A stretch of DNA of 6,138 nucleotides from an uncultured Collinsella sp. (GCA_900551555.1 URWC01000117.1:1-6138), one strand, 5' to 3'; counted from the stretch's first letter, positions 1-5,146 are shown. Notes: a model not told the origin generated them from the letters alone. Numbers and translations are program-made.

Positions 1-165
1 GCCGGCAGGCGGCCACGCTATGTCCAAAGGTCACGCCTACTCCCAGTGCCCGGCTACGTCGACGACCCAGTGCTGCCCGTCGAGTTCTTGCCGCAGAGCT
101 ACATCAGGGACGTCTTATTGGGGGACGACCACATGGAACCCCGGGAGATCAAGCTGTACGGCTGA
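1..165 (+). CDS. C-terminal end of an unidentified protein (partial, 5' end outside window)
   Basis: Frame 1 is open from the first base and ends at TGA 163-165, giving the last 54 residues of a protein that starts before the window. The tail has a basic start (RRPRYVQRSR), then a proline-rich acidic part containing GYVDDPVLPVEFLPQSYIRD and ending EIKLYG. The DPxLPxExLP pattern faintly recalls the C-terminal end of PaaX-type transcriptional regulators, but that rests on memory of one short motif and I would not assign it. The frame is supported by the strong terminator that follows the stop by 60 bases. The ATG-started overlapping frame at 20-226 is its shadow. Function unknown. Confidence 0.6.
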   Translation, partial: AGRRPRYVQRSRLLPVPGYVDDPVLPVEFLPQSYIRDVLLGDDHMEPREIKLYG

Positions 166-225
166 TCCATCCGTCAACAACATGTCAAAGCCCCAAAACC
201 CAACAGGATCGCGAACGAGGGGATG

Positions 226-265
226 AATTGACCGCCCGGGTATTTGCGCCCGGGCGGTCAATTTT
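226..265 (+). terminator. Rho-independent terminator of the 1-165 gene
   Basis: A perfect 15-bp stem (226-240 with 249-263) with an 8-base loop and a GC-rich core CCGCCCGGG is followed by a short T run. It sits 60 bases after the stop of the partial gene. Because the lower stem is AATT, weak activity in the other direction is possible. Confidence 0.85.
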
Positions 266-266
266 A

Positions 267-515
267 TCAACCATGGGTGCGATTCTGTGAGGCCATTTTT
301 CTGGCATCCGCCGTTTGCTCCGGTCCCAACGTACCCATCGACCGTTCAGTAATCTTTGCGAACGCGACCACGTGCGCATTTGTCGAATAATCAAATGTCC
401 GACAATGTCTGACGGAGCTGTCAGATATTCACGCACGAACAGGCGAGCTTCGCGAGCGATTGTAGGCAACTAGTAGCCCCAGCTGCGTCTTTGGCGCAGG
501 TTCGACGTCTGACAT
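267..515 (-). pseudogene. Possible small interrupted gene (one in-frame TGA)
   Basis: Reading from ATG (513-515) to TGA (267-269) gives 82 codons before the final stop, with a single in-frame TGA at 429-431. The first part begins MSDVEPAPKTQLGLLVAYNR. The second part contains VVAFAKITERSMGTLGPEQT and ends NRTHG. The composition looks protein-like, but there is no good Shine-Dalgarno sequence and a frame of this size can occur by chance. It converges on the terminator at 226-265. If real, it is a small broken gene of unknown function. The TGA falls where a Trp codon would need one base change. Confidence 0.2.
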
Positions 516-530
516 CTTGAATGTCTAACG
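396..530. repeat. Cluster of TGTCNGACA-like half-palindromes
   Basis: Five related 9-mers lie in 135 bases: TGTCCGACA (396-404, perfect), TGTCTGACG (406-414), TGTCAGATA (419-427), CGTCTGACA (506-514) and TGTCTAACG (522-530). The first two are part of a tandem 10-base repeat AATGTC(C/T)GAC at 394-413. Short symmetric motifs spaced in this way suggest binding sites for a dimeric regulator, but no neighbouring regulator gene is seen. Confidence 0.3.
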
Positions 531-715
531 TTGAACGAAGCTGGTTGATAACAAGCAGGTGGAATAAACATGGAGCCCGACATCTCTCGCGCAATCGGCG
601 CGCGGCAAGGGTAGGGCCCATCTCATATGTTGTCAACACTAGCGGTGAACCTGAGCGCCAGGGCACATTCTTTGTTGGATGAAACCGGCATAGCAGCTAG
701 CGGAAGGTATCATCG

Positions 716-746
716 AAGGAGTGTGCTGGAAAGCACCCATCTCCTT
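716..746. repeat. Hairpin enclosing AAGGAG/CTCCTT
   Basis: AAGGAG (716-721) pairs with CTCCTT (741-746), and GTGCT (723-727) pairs with AGCAC (732-736). The loop is GGAA (728-731), and unpaired T722 faces CCAT. No T run follows on either strand, so it is not a normal terminator. It lies about 40 bases upstream of the candidate promoter at 785-790. Role unknown. Confidence 0.3.
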
Positions 747-784
747 AACTGTTAGAAATGCAAGTTAATAATCTATGTGGTCAA

Positions 785-823
785 TATAATACCGTTGAAC
801 CCGCGTATCGATACCGTTCAGCC
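785..823 (+). promoter_or_regulatory. Candidate promoter and repeated operator for the ABC transporter unit
   Basis: A perfect TATAAT lies at 785-790. The -35 region (around 762-767, AAGTTA) is poor, which would fit an activated promoter. ATACCGTT occurs at 789-796 and again at 811-818, with 11 of 13 bases matching over ATACCGTT(G/C)A(A/G)CC. The 22-base offset is about two helical turns, so the copies face the same side and straddle the predicted start of transcription. Transcription from here would give a leader of about 110 bases before ATG 909. Confidence 0.4.
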
Positions 824-908
824 ATTCGCCTCGCCCCCATCGCACGCATCTTCATTCGGTCTGTCATTATCAATCTAACGATGCTTTGGGAAATGTAGGT
901 GCTTCTAA

Positions 909-2723
909 ATGTACTGTCGACTTCTTCTCAAACTAATCCTAAGAGATAGGGCCGTATGGATTTGTACGCTCGTTCTCGCTGCAGCCTTTTTCGTCCCCAT
1001 TGCGTTCAATTCACCCATCTACGGCCCCTTCTTTATGAAGCAGGGCATGCAGGGCTTTGTCGACGCATTCAATACGCGCGCGCCCCAGGCCAGCGGCACA
1101 GACCTATCGCCAGAGCAGCAAGATGACGCTGAGCTTGCAAGATACGCGAACGCCGCCCTCGCCGCTCAAACCGACGCCGCCTTTCTCGACTCTGCCGAGA
1201 GCTACTACGCGCTCATGGACGAGGGCTTCCAATCCGGGTCCATCGTGGGGGACCAGGAGACCAATGACGCAGAGCTCGCATATTGCCGCGCTCTGAGCAG
1301 CTCCGGCATCGCGGATATCCCGGCCTCCGCAAACGACCTGCCGTTCCTCTCCTTCCTGCCCTACGCCATTGCCCAGGCGCCGTCCTTCCTTCCCTTCATC
1401 CCCTTCCTTCTCTCGTCGATACTCGTGCTTGGCGCCACAAGGCCCGGGACCTTGGCGGCAAAGGCGCCCGCACCCAAATTCCGGCGCCTTATCCAGATCG
1501 TGTTTTCGATAATCGTCGCGGGGACCGCGATGCTCCTCGCCGGCCTTGCGCCCGGGAGTATTTACGCCTTGGCCCTAAACGGCTTCGGGCAGATCGGGTA
1601 CCCGATCGCCTTCTTCCATAACGGCGCGCTCACCACCACGACCGCGGGAAACGTCTTCACGACCATACTTCTCGCGCTGCTCGCGGGTGGAACCTTGATA
1701 TCCGTTTGTTCCGTCGTCCTATCGACCGCAACGAGGCGCGTCTTCGCGGGCCCCCTTGCCTCCGCGTTGCTTGTCGCGGCCCCGGCATTCCCGTTACTGT
1801 CCGATTCGGCACTGGAGCATAACGCCGCGCTCAATCTCCTGCCGCTGGCCGTGTTCTCGCCTATCGAGGCAACGGGTTACGTAGGATGCTTCCCGACAGA
1901 ATTCATTGGCTCCGGTTCGGGCGGCGCATCGATGCTTGCCGTGGCCCTGGTATACGTCGCGGTCCTTTTCGCGGTCGGCGCCGTTGTGACGCGTTCGCCC
2001 AAACAGGCTGGACCCGCTAAAAAGCACCATGGGCTTGAGCTCCTGGACGTGAGCGTGGGATACGGAAGCACGACGATACTTTCAATCGGGTCGCTTTTCC
2101 TGAGCCCGGGAACGGCGGCGGGCCTCGTTGCTCCCAACGGCTCGGGGAAAACCACTCTTCTGGAAGCGCTGTCGGGCCAATTTCCCACCCGTATCCGATC
2201 GGGAAGCCTGACGGCAGACGGAATCTGCCAACGTCAATCAGCCGAATTTGCGGAACTTGTCTATCTGAGCTCTTCGGGCAGCGCGGATCTTTACCCCACG
2301 CTATCGGCCCTCGAGCACCTTGCCTTCGTTAGGGAGGAGTGGAAACCAGCCACCGACGTCGACTCGCTCTGCGACTCCCTCGGAATCTCCCCATATCTCG
2401 ACAAGCCGACCCGTAAACTCTCGACGGGAATGAAGCAGCAGGTAAAGCTTGCCATGGCGATAGCGACCGATTGCCCGTACCTCATCCTCGATGAGCCGCT
2501 GAACGGCCTCGATCCGGGAAAACGGAAAACCTCCTGCGACGCGATGCGCAGCGAAGTGGCGCGGGGACGCAGCGTGCTCATTTCAAGCCATCTACTCGAC
2601 GACCTGGCAGACCTCACCGACTCGTTCTACTTCATCGAAGCCGGCACGCTCGTGGAAAAGACCGAGTCGTCCTCGCAGACGCTCAAGCAGGAATACCTCG
2701 ATACATACGAGGGAGGTGAATGA
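909..2723 (+). CDS. Fused ABC-2-type exporter: N-terminal permease and C-terminal ATPase in one chain
   Basis: 604 residues, likely forming a homodimeric or partnered ABC exporter in the cytoplasmic membrane. Residues 14-33 form a first membrane segment. About 34-140 is an acidic, soluble, probably outside loop. Further segments lie near 157-176, 193-215, 249-272, 279-297 and 340-361. The nucleotide-binding domain covers about 376-584: P-loop APNGSGKTT (408-416), signature LSTGM (504-508), Walker B YLILDEP (524-530), D-loop NGLDP and switch His561. Two features are unusual: the first P-loop Gly is Ala, and the usual Q-loop Gln is absent (YLSSSG, 452-457). LSTGMKQ is the variant found in multidrug, bacteriocin and lantibiotic-immunity type ATPases. 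The start at ATG 909 follows a modest TAGGTG (896-901). The next gene begins one base after this stop. Substrate unknown; drug or peptide export is inferred. Confidence 0.88.
   Translation: MYCRLLLKLILRDRAVWICTLVLAAAFFVPIAFNSPIYGPFFMKQGMQGFVDAFNTRAPQASGTDLSPEQQDDAELARYANAALAAQTDAAFLDSAESYYALMDEGFQSGSIVGDQETNDAELAYCRALSSSGIADIPASANDLPFLSFLPYAIAQAPSFLPFIPFLLSSILVLGATRPGTLAAKAPAPKFRRLIQIVFSIIVAGTAMLLAGLAPGSIYALALNGFGQIGYPIAFFHNGALTTTTAGNVFTTILLALLAGGTLISVCSVVLSTATRRVFAGPLASALLVAAPAFPLLSDSALEHNAALNLLPLAVFSPIEATGYVGCFPTEFIGSGSGGASMLAVALVYVAVLFAVGAVVTRSPKQAGPAKKHHGLELLDVSVGYGSTTILSIGSLFLSPGTAAGLVAPNGSGKTTLLEALSGQFPTRIRSGSLTADGICQRQSAEFAELVYLSSSGSADLYPTLSALEHLAFVREEWKPATDVDSLCDSLGISPYLDKPTRKLSTGMKQQVKLAMAIATDCPYLILDEPLNGLDPGKRKTSCDAMRSEVARGRSVLISSHLLDDLADLTDSFYFIEAGTLVEKTESSSQTLKQEYLDTYEGGE
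2712..2717 (+). promoter_or_regulatory. Ribosome binding site that decides the start of the next gene
   Basis: GGAGGT lies inside the last codons of the transporter gene and is 7 bases before ATG 2725. The GTG at 2716 in the same frame overlaps this sequence and so cannot be the start that it serves. Confidence 0.7.
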
Positions 2724-2724
2724 C

Positions 2725-3153
2725 ATGATAGGCAAGAGCTATGCAAAGATAGCGATTGTTGGCTCTGTACTTTGTCTTGCAATGGTTCTATGTGCATCAT
2801 TTGCGAGGTATAGGTCCGAGCAATCGTTTATCGATGGCGCTGAGAACGGTTTTGGCATAGACGGGATGTATGTCAACGATGGCGCGACCAGGCCGTCTAT
2901 GGCGATTCTTGCAGGCGAAGACATGGAATGGCAAATCTGTAATGGCGATGGCTCTTGTCTGAGTGGTCGTTTGGCCGCAACGAGCGATCCGAATTCGTTC
3001 GATCTTCTCGACGATGATGGAGCGGATTGCGGTTCTGTTCACCTTTCATGTGCATCGCGAGACGGGATGGACGGCATTCTCTACGTCTCCCACGAAACTG
3101 GCGATTTCAAGATGCGCAGGACTAACCGGGTGCCGGCTTTTATCGAGGAGTGA
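2725..3153 (+). CDS. Small membrane-anchored extracytoplasmic protein, partner of the ABC transporter
   Basis: 142 residues from ATG 2725, chosen because GGAGGT is 7 bases upstream. A hydrophobic segment at residues 9-26 acts as a signal anchor. The VLC-A context lacks the small residue before Cys expected of a lipobox, so a lipoprotein is unlikely. The rest (about 28-142) is acidic, with alternating short hydrophobic and polar runs typical of a small beta domain and four cysteines (ICNGDGSC, ADCG, LSCA) that could form disulfides outside the cell. It ends RVPAFIEE. Its codons are less GC-rich than those of the transporter. One-base spacing to the transporter gene implies translational coupling and joint function, for example as an accessory or sensing subunit. 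I recognise no named family. Confidence 0.8.
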   Translation: MIGKSYAKIAIVGSVLCLAMVLCASFARYRSEQSFIDGAENGFGIDGMYVNDGATRPSMAILAGEDMEWQICNGDGSCLSGRLAATSDPNSFDLLDDDGADCGSVHLSCASRDGMDGILYVSHETGDFKMRRTNRVPAFIEE

Positions 3154-3158
3154 GAGTT

Positions 3159-3171
3159 CCCGGCGGCCGGG
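3159..3171 (+). repeat. Short GC hairpin after the transporter unit
   Basis: CCCGG (3159-3163) and CCGGG (3167-3171) are separated by CGG and lie 6 bases after the stop at 3153. No T run follows. It may help end transcription together with the larger hairpin at 3181-3216. Confidence 0.3.
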
Positions 3172-3180
3172 CTATCGGGC

Positions 3181-3216
3181 CCCGCATTCATCCGTACACA
3201 CACGGATGAATGCGGG
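3181..3216. repeat. Perfect 15-bp inverted repeat, terminator-like but without T run
   Basis: Bases 3181-3195 pair perfectly with 3202-3216 around the loop ACACAC. The stem core is CCCGCATTCATCCG. Neither side carries a T run, so this is not a standard intrinsic terminator in either direction. It lies 28 bases after the stop of the membrane-anchored protein and is the likeliest 3' boundary of that unit. A miniature-element end is the other reading, but no second copy is present in the window. Confidence 0.5.
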
Positions 3217-3239
3217 AAGTGTCCGGATAAAGTTGATAA

Positions 3240-3575
3240 TCAAGGAAACAAAGCCGTTCTGCCTGGGACGGCTTTGGCCTGGACTTTAACTACAACATCG
3301 CAATCGACACTTATCAGCTCGCGCAACGCGCATGGCCAAATCTCGGACGCTGGTGCATGGAGGACCTTCGAGATTTACTGGACATCCAAAACGACGACGC
3401 ACACCGCGTGCTCGCCGACAGCGAAGACGAGATGGCTGTCTACAATGCGATCAGAAACAGTGTGAAGTCCGGAGAGCTTTCTGTGGAACCGCCGCGCCGT
3501 CGCGCGAGCCGACCGGGCAACCCGGGCAATCTGGTCCCGGCTCTCCCGGTCGTATTCCTACGATATCGCTCCTAG
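3240..3575 (+). pseudogene. 3' remnant of a DnaQ-like DEDDh 3'-5' exonuclease gene
   Basis: The frame is open from 3240 (after TAA 3237-3239) to TAG 3573-3575. It contains NYNIAIDTYQLAQRAWPNLG, followed by a stretch with LEDL-like MEDLRDLLDI and DAHRVLADSE. This matches the second half of a DnaQ/polymerase III epsilon-type exonuclease domain, where the ExoIII motif is HxxxxD (His at 3402-3404 and Asp five residues later). The ExoI (DxETT) and ExoII parts are absent, so the metal site is incomplete and the product cannot be a working nuclease. ATG 3357 could start a 72-residue fragment, but it lies inside the homologous region. The tail after YNAIRNSVKSGELS is rich in Pro and Arg and carries GACCGGG (3511-3517) complementary to CCCGGTC (3545-3551). 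Confidence 0.65.
3249..3276 (+). repeat. Hairpin at the broken edge of the exonuclease remnant
   Basis: CAAAGCCGT (3249-3257) pairs with ACGGCTTTG (3268-3276) around a 10-base loop. The shape recalls a terminator stem, with only TTT at the end of the right arm. The recognisable exonuclease sequence starts directly after it, so the hairpin lies at or beside the truncation point. Confidence 0.35.
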
Positions 3576-3587
3576 ATCACCAATGTG

Positions 3588-3827
3588 TCAGATAAAGAAT
3601 GAGGCAATGGCTATGATCACGCCTACGGCAGATGCAACGACTGCGCCTTTTTTCCTCTCCTTTAGTCCGACGAATAGGGTTGCCGTAAAGTAAAGGGCGG
3701 AAATGCAGGCTATGGCAAGCGAAACGAGTTCCTTGGGCGGTTTCAGCAAAAGGTCGCTAGCAAAGAGTAATGCAAGCAGGGCAAAGCCGATTGTGGTCAA
3801 GTATCTCGATTGATTTTGCGACAACAT
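3588..3827 (-). CDS. 79-residue protein with three membrane segments (possible immunity-type protein)
   Basis: Starts at ATG 3825-3827, with AAAGGAAG 6 bases or so upstream. Hydrophobic segments lie at about residues 10-28, 33-54 and 61-79. The loops are short: LKPPKE after the first segment and a basic KERKK between the second and third, which would be inside by the positive-inside rule. The chain ends in the last membrane segment (IIAIASFFI). It is the second gene of a pair, 12 bases after the secreted protein's stop, with its ribosome binding site in that gap. Small multi-spanning proteins coded directly behind a secreted cysteine-containing peptide are often immunity proteins, but I see no family motif, and the role is inferred from context only. 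Confidence 0.72.
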   Translation of the reverse strand: MLSQNQSRYLTTIGFALLALLFASDLLLKPPKELVSLAIACISALYFTATLFVGLKERKKGAVVASAVGVIIAIASFFI

Positions 3828-3839
3828 GGCAACTTCCTT

Positions 3840-4244
3840 TCAGAACATGCAAGTGAAAAGTCGGTACGATGTCATTGCGGTTGCAAAAAAGCCGCCGCTA
3901 GGACCGGTTGTCACGAGACCGGCGATAACTTCAGCGGTGCCAGCAAGCTGGAGATCGCGCAGGCAAGCCTCCTCCTTCGCGTTCAGCTTGACCTTGTGAG
4001 GGACGGGGCGGTTATTTGCAAATCCGTGAGAATCGCACCACGCCTTGGAATATGAATCCGTGCAGCGTCCGCGCTCAAAAAGGGATATATCGTAATTTTC
4101 GTCGTAGTTGTCTCCGACGTAGATTTCGCTGCTCTCGGCGGGAGATCCATCGTCGGCATAGGCTGCCGCAACGGGCACAAATGGTGTCATGACAAGGGAG
4201 AGGCAAAGAGCTGCTGAGACGATGGAGGGCAGGCAGTTCTTCAT
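3840..4244 (-). CDS. Sec-secreted cysteine-containing protein with hydrophobic C-terminus (candidate bacteriocin-like peptide)
   Basis: 134 residues from ATG 4242-4244. AAGGAG (4251-4256) is 6 bases upstream. Residues 1-30 form a clear signal peptide: positive start, hydrophobic core, and AYA before Asp31. The mature part has an acidic segment (31-56), a middle with Cys61 and Cys70, and a C-terminal block bounded by Cys94 and Cys132. That block is about 35 residues rich in Gly, Ala, Thr and hydrophobics and includes LAGTAEVIAGLVTTGPSGGF. An even number of cysteines suggests two disulfides. A Sec-exported precursor with a hydrophobic Cys-bounded C-terminus followed by a small membrane protein resembles in layout the SdpC type of secreted toxin, with no sequence match that I can see. 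It could instead be an ordinary surface protein. Confidence 0.72.
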   Translation of the reverse strand: MKNCLPSIVSAALCLSLVMTPFVPVAAAYADDGSPAESSEIYVGDNYDENYDISLFERGRCTDSYSKAWCDSHGFANNRPVPHKVKLNAKEEACLRDLQLAGTAEVIAGLVTTGPSGGFFATAMTSYRLFTCMF

Positions 4245-4250
4245 GGCTGG

Positions 4251-4258
4251 CTCCTTAA
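4251..4258 (-). promoter_or_regulatory. Ribosome binding site of the secreted protein
   Basis: TTAAGGAG on the - strand, 6 bases before ATG 4244. It lies in the 29 bases between the stop of the truncated upstream gene (TAA 4274-4276) and the start, which points to an originally polycistronic message. Confidence 0.7.
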
Positions 4259-4273
4259 TCTGGCCTTTGATAG

Positions 4274-4351
4274 TTACTTGATGTCGCCTCCTTCCGCTTT
4301 ATATCCGTTGTATTTGGCGTATTTCTTTAATAAGGCAAGAGGTTCTTCCAG
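4274..4351 (-). pseudogene. C-terminal tail of a truncated gene upstream of the secreted protein
   Basis: The - strand frame from 4351 to TAA 4274-4276 reads 25 residues, containing LLKKYAKYNGYKAEGGDIK. Preceded at once by TGA (4352-4354), it has no start codon of its own. Its lysine- and tyrosine-rich, protein-like text and AAA/TAC/GGA codon use suggest a real coding end. It lies directly ahead of the next gene's ribosome binding site, as in an operon. The rest of the gene has been lost, apparently at the same point where the + strand DUF6273 gene loses its 5' part. Family unknown. Confidence 0.4.
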
Positions 4352-4675
4352 TCAAAGGTGAAACCCGTCACAAAGACAACCGATAACGTTGGCGGTAACT
4401 GGGGCGGTGCCCCCTCAGCGACGACCGACAAGGTTTTTCTGCTCTCGGCAACCGAAGTATACGGGGATATGCAATCCGACGGCATCCAGTACGAGTGCTA
4501 CAAATCCAAGGGCGTGACGGGGTCGAACTATTCCGGTGCATCAGGCTATAGCCACTGGACTCGCTCCGTGAGACCGCGCAGCTCCACGTCCTTTCGCTAT
4601 GTTCAAAGCGGCGGTATTTGCTACAGCTACAGCGCGACGGACTCGTTTTATGTTCTCCCCGCTTTCTGCTTCTGA
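4334..4675 (+). pseudogene. 3' remnant of a DUF6273-type surface protein gene
   Basis: The frame is open from 4334 (after TAA 4331-4333) to TGA 4673-4675. From about 4358 it reads KPVTKTTDNVGG, then TTDKVFLLSATEVYG, QYECYK, HWTRSVRPRSSTSFRYV, and ends YVLPAFCF. This order (KVFLLS..EVYG, QYEYY/ECYK, W.RS, final PAFC) is the signature of the C-terminal DUF6273 domain found in secreted or surface proteins of gut Firmicutes and Actinobacteria. The intact domain is longer, and such proteins carry a signal peptide and upstream repeats, none of which is present. GTG 4358 has no proper ribosome binding site. It is followed by a good terminator, so it is the true 3' end of a former gene. Confidence 0.72.
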
Positions 4676-4688
4676 TCTCTTTTAGCGC

Positions 4689-4722
4689 AAAGCCCTCGCA
4701 ATCCTGCGAGGGCTTTTCTTTT
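4689..4722 (+). terminator. Rho-independent terminator of the DUF6273 remnant
   Basis: AAAGCCCTCGCA (4689-4700) pairs perfectly with TGCGAGGGCTTT (4705-4716) around the loop ATCC. It is followed by TTTTCTTTT. It begins 13 bases after the stop. Confidence 0.9.
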
Positions 4723-4727
4723 GGCGA

Positions 4728-4895
4728 TTACTCGAACAATTCGAGGTTCATAGCACAGGTAATCGGGTTGAGGAGAAATGGGGTCATACAGCGGCTCTCA
4801 GAGCGCCTGCCGCACTCCCCCGCCATTGCCTCTGCGGCGTCCTCGTATAGAGCCCATCCTGCTTGGCGTTTCGTCGCAACAGCCCACTTGTCCAC
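4728..4895 (-). CDS. Possible 55-residue open frame, unrecognised
   Basis: Starts at GTG 4893-4895 and ends at TAA 4728-4730. The text includes KWAVATKRQAGWALYEDAAE and ends NLELFE. The composition is protein-like, but TAG stands directly before the GTG, there is no ribosome binding site, and a frame this short is expected by chance. It may be a remnant of a larger gene or nothing at all. Confidence 0.15.
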   Translation of the reverse strand: MDKWAVATKRQAGWALYEDAAEAMAGECGRRSESRCMTPFLLNPITCAMNLELFE

Positions 4896-4963
4896 CTATC
4901 AAGTGAACTACCGGAATAAATACAGCGACACGTTTGTTCGTTACAGTCGCTATATCTGTGTAA

Positions 4964-5032
4964 AACGCCGCGATAAATACAGCCCTTACTCGGCTGTATA
5001 CCAGCTACGCGTATGTAGATTCATATCGCGTT
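4964..5032. other. Block able to fold as a three-way junction (possible structured RNA)
   Basis: CGCGATA (4969-4975) pairs with TATCGCG (5024-5030) and encloses two hairpins: ATACAGCC (4977-4984) with GGCTGTAT (4992-4999), loop CTTACTC, and CTAC (5005-5008) with GTAG (5015-5018), loop GCGTAT. Flanking AACG and GTT can extend the outer stem with a small bulge. No tRNA or known riboswitch pattern was recognised, and no promoter was identified. The third stem is short and may be fortuitous. Confidence 0.3.
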
Positions 5033-5127
5033 GATAAATCGGCTCAAGTGCGTGCAAAACGCGCAAGTAACCGCAAAAGACGACTATCGCGCAGGTAGAT
5101 TATTGGCACCCTGTTGCTTACTGAAAA

Positions 5128-5143
5128 TTAAGCAATTGCTTAA
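5128..5143. repeat. 16-base perfect palindrome TTAAGCAATTGCTTAA
   Basis: Perfectly self-complementary over 16 bases. TTGCTTA also occurs at 5114-5120, so the right half is present twice. It lies just beyond the tRNA terminator and may be a protein-binding site or part of an AT-rich boundary. Confidence 0.4.
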
Positions 5144-5146
5144 AAC

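Larger units (their letters stand above)
266..780. other. Long stretch without an intact gene; degenerate coding traces and motif cluster
   Basis: No intact frame with a convincing ribosome binding site is visible on either strand. What can be seen is a - strand frame from ATG 515 to TGA 267 interrupted by one TGA, five TGTCNGACA-like motifs between 396 and 530, an 11-base palindrome TGTTGTCAACA (628-638), and a hairpin at 716-746. The two - strand frames at 185-469 and 421-666 have no recognisable protein content and lack ribosome binding sites. Confidence 0.6.
4723..5127. other. Intergenic region rich in inverted repeats
   Basis: No convincing gene is visible. It contains CTCGAA-CAA-TTCGAG (4731-4745), a direct repeat ATAAATACAGC at 4916-4926 and 4973-4983, AGCGAC/GTCGCT (4924-4929 with 4946-4951), a foldable block at 4964-5032, and TATCGCG at both 5024-5030 and 5085-5091. 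The longer + strand frame running through 4618-5034 begins inside the DUF6273 remnant and has no recognisable content. Confidence 0.5.

Noticed and set aside
185..666. Two - strand frames of 94 and 81 residues
   Set aside because: Neither has a ribosome binding site or recognisable content, and the first overlaps the strong terminator at 226-265.
1057..1834. Several frames of 79-112 residues within the transporter gene
   Set aside because: They are out-of-frame shadows of a GC-rich gene whose own frame has full ABC transporter motifs.
2716..2718. GTG as start of the small membrane-anchored protein
   Set aside because: It overlaps the GGAGGT ribosome binding site, which is correctly spaced for ATG 2725.
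2737..2805. Lipoprotein signal in the 2725-3153 protein
   Set aside because: Cys23 is preceded by Leu (VLC) instead of a small residue, so the lipobox is not met; a signal anchor fits better.
3810..4055. + strand frame opposite the secreted protein
   Set aside because: It is antisense to a gene with a clear signal peptide and ribosome binding site, and has no protein-like content of its own.
4618..5034. + strand 138-residue frame
   Set aside because: It begins inside the DUF6273 remnant, runs through the terminator at 4689-4722 and has no ribosome binding site.
4916..5100. Spaced repeats (ATAAATACAGC, TATCGCG, GTAGATT) resembling a CRISPR array
   Set aside because: The repeats are only 7-11 bases, occur twice each, have irregular spacing and lie in both orientations; no cas genes are present.
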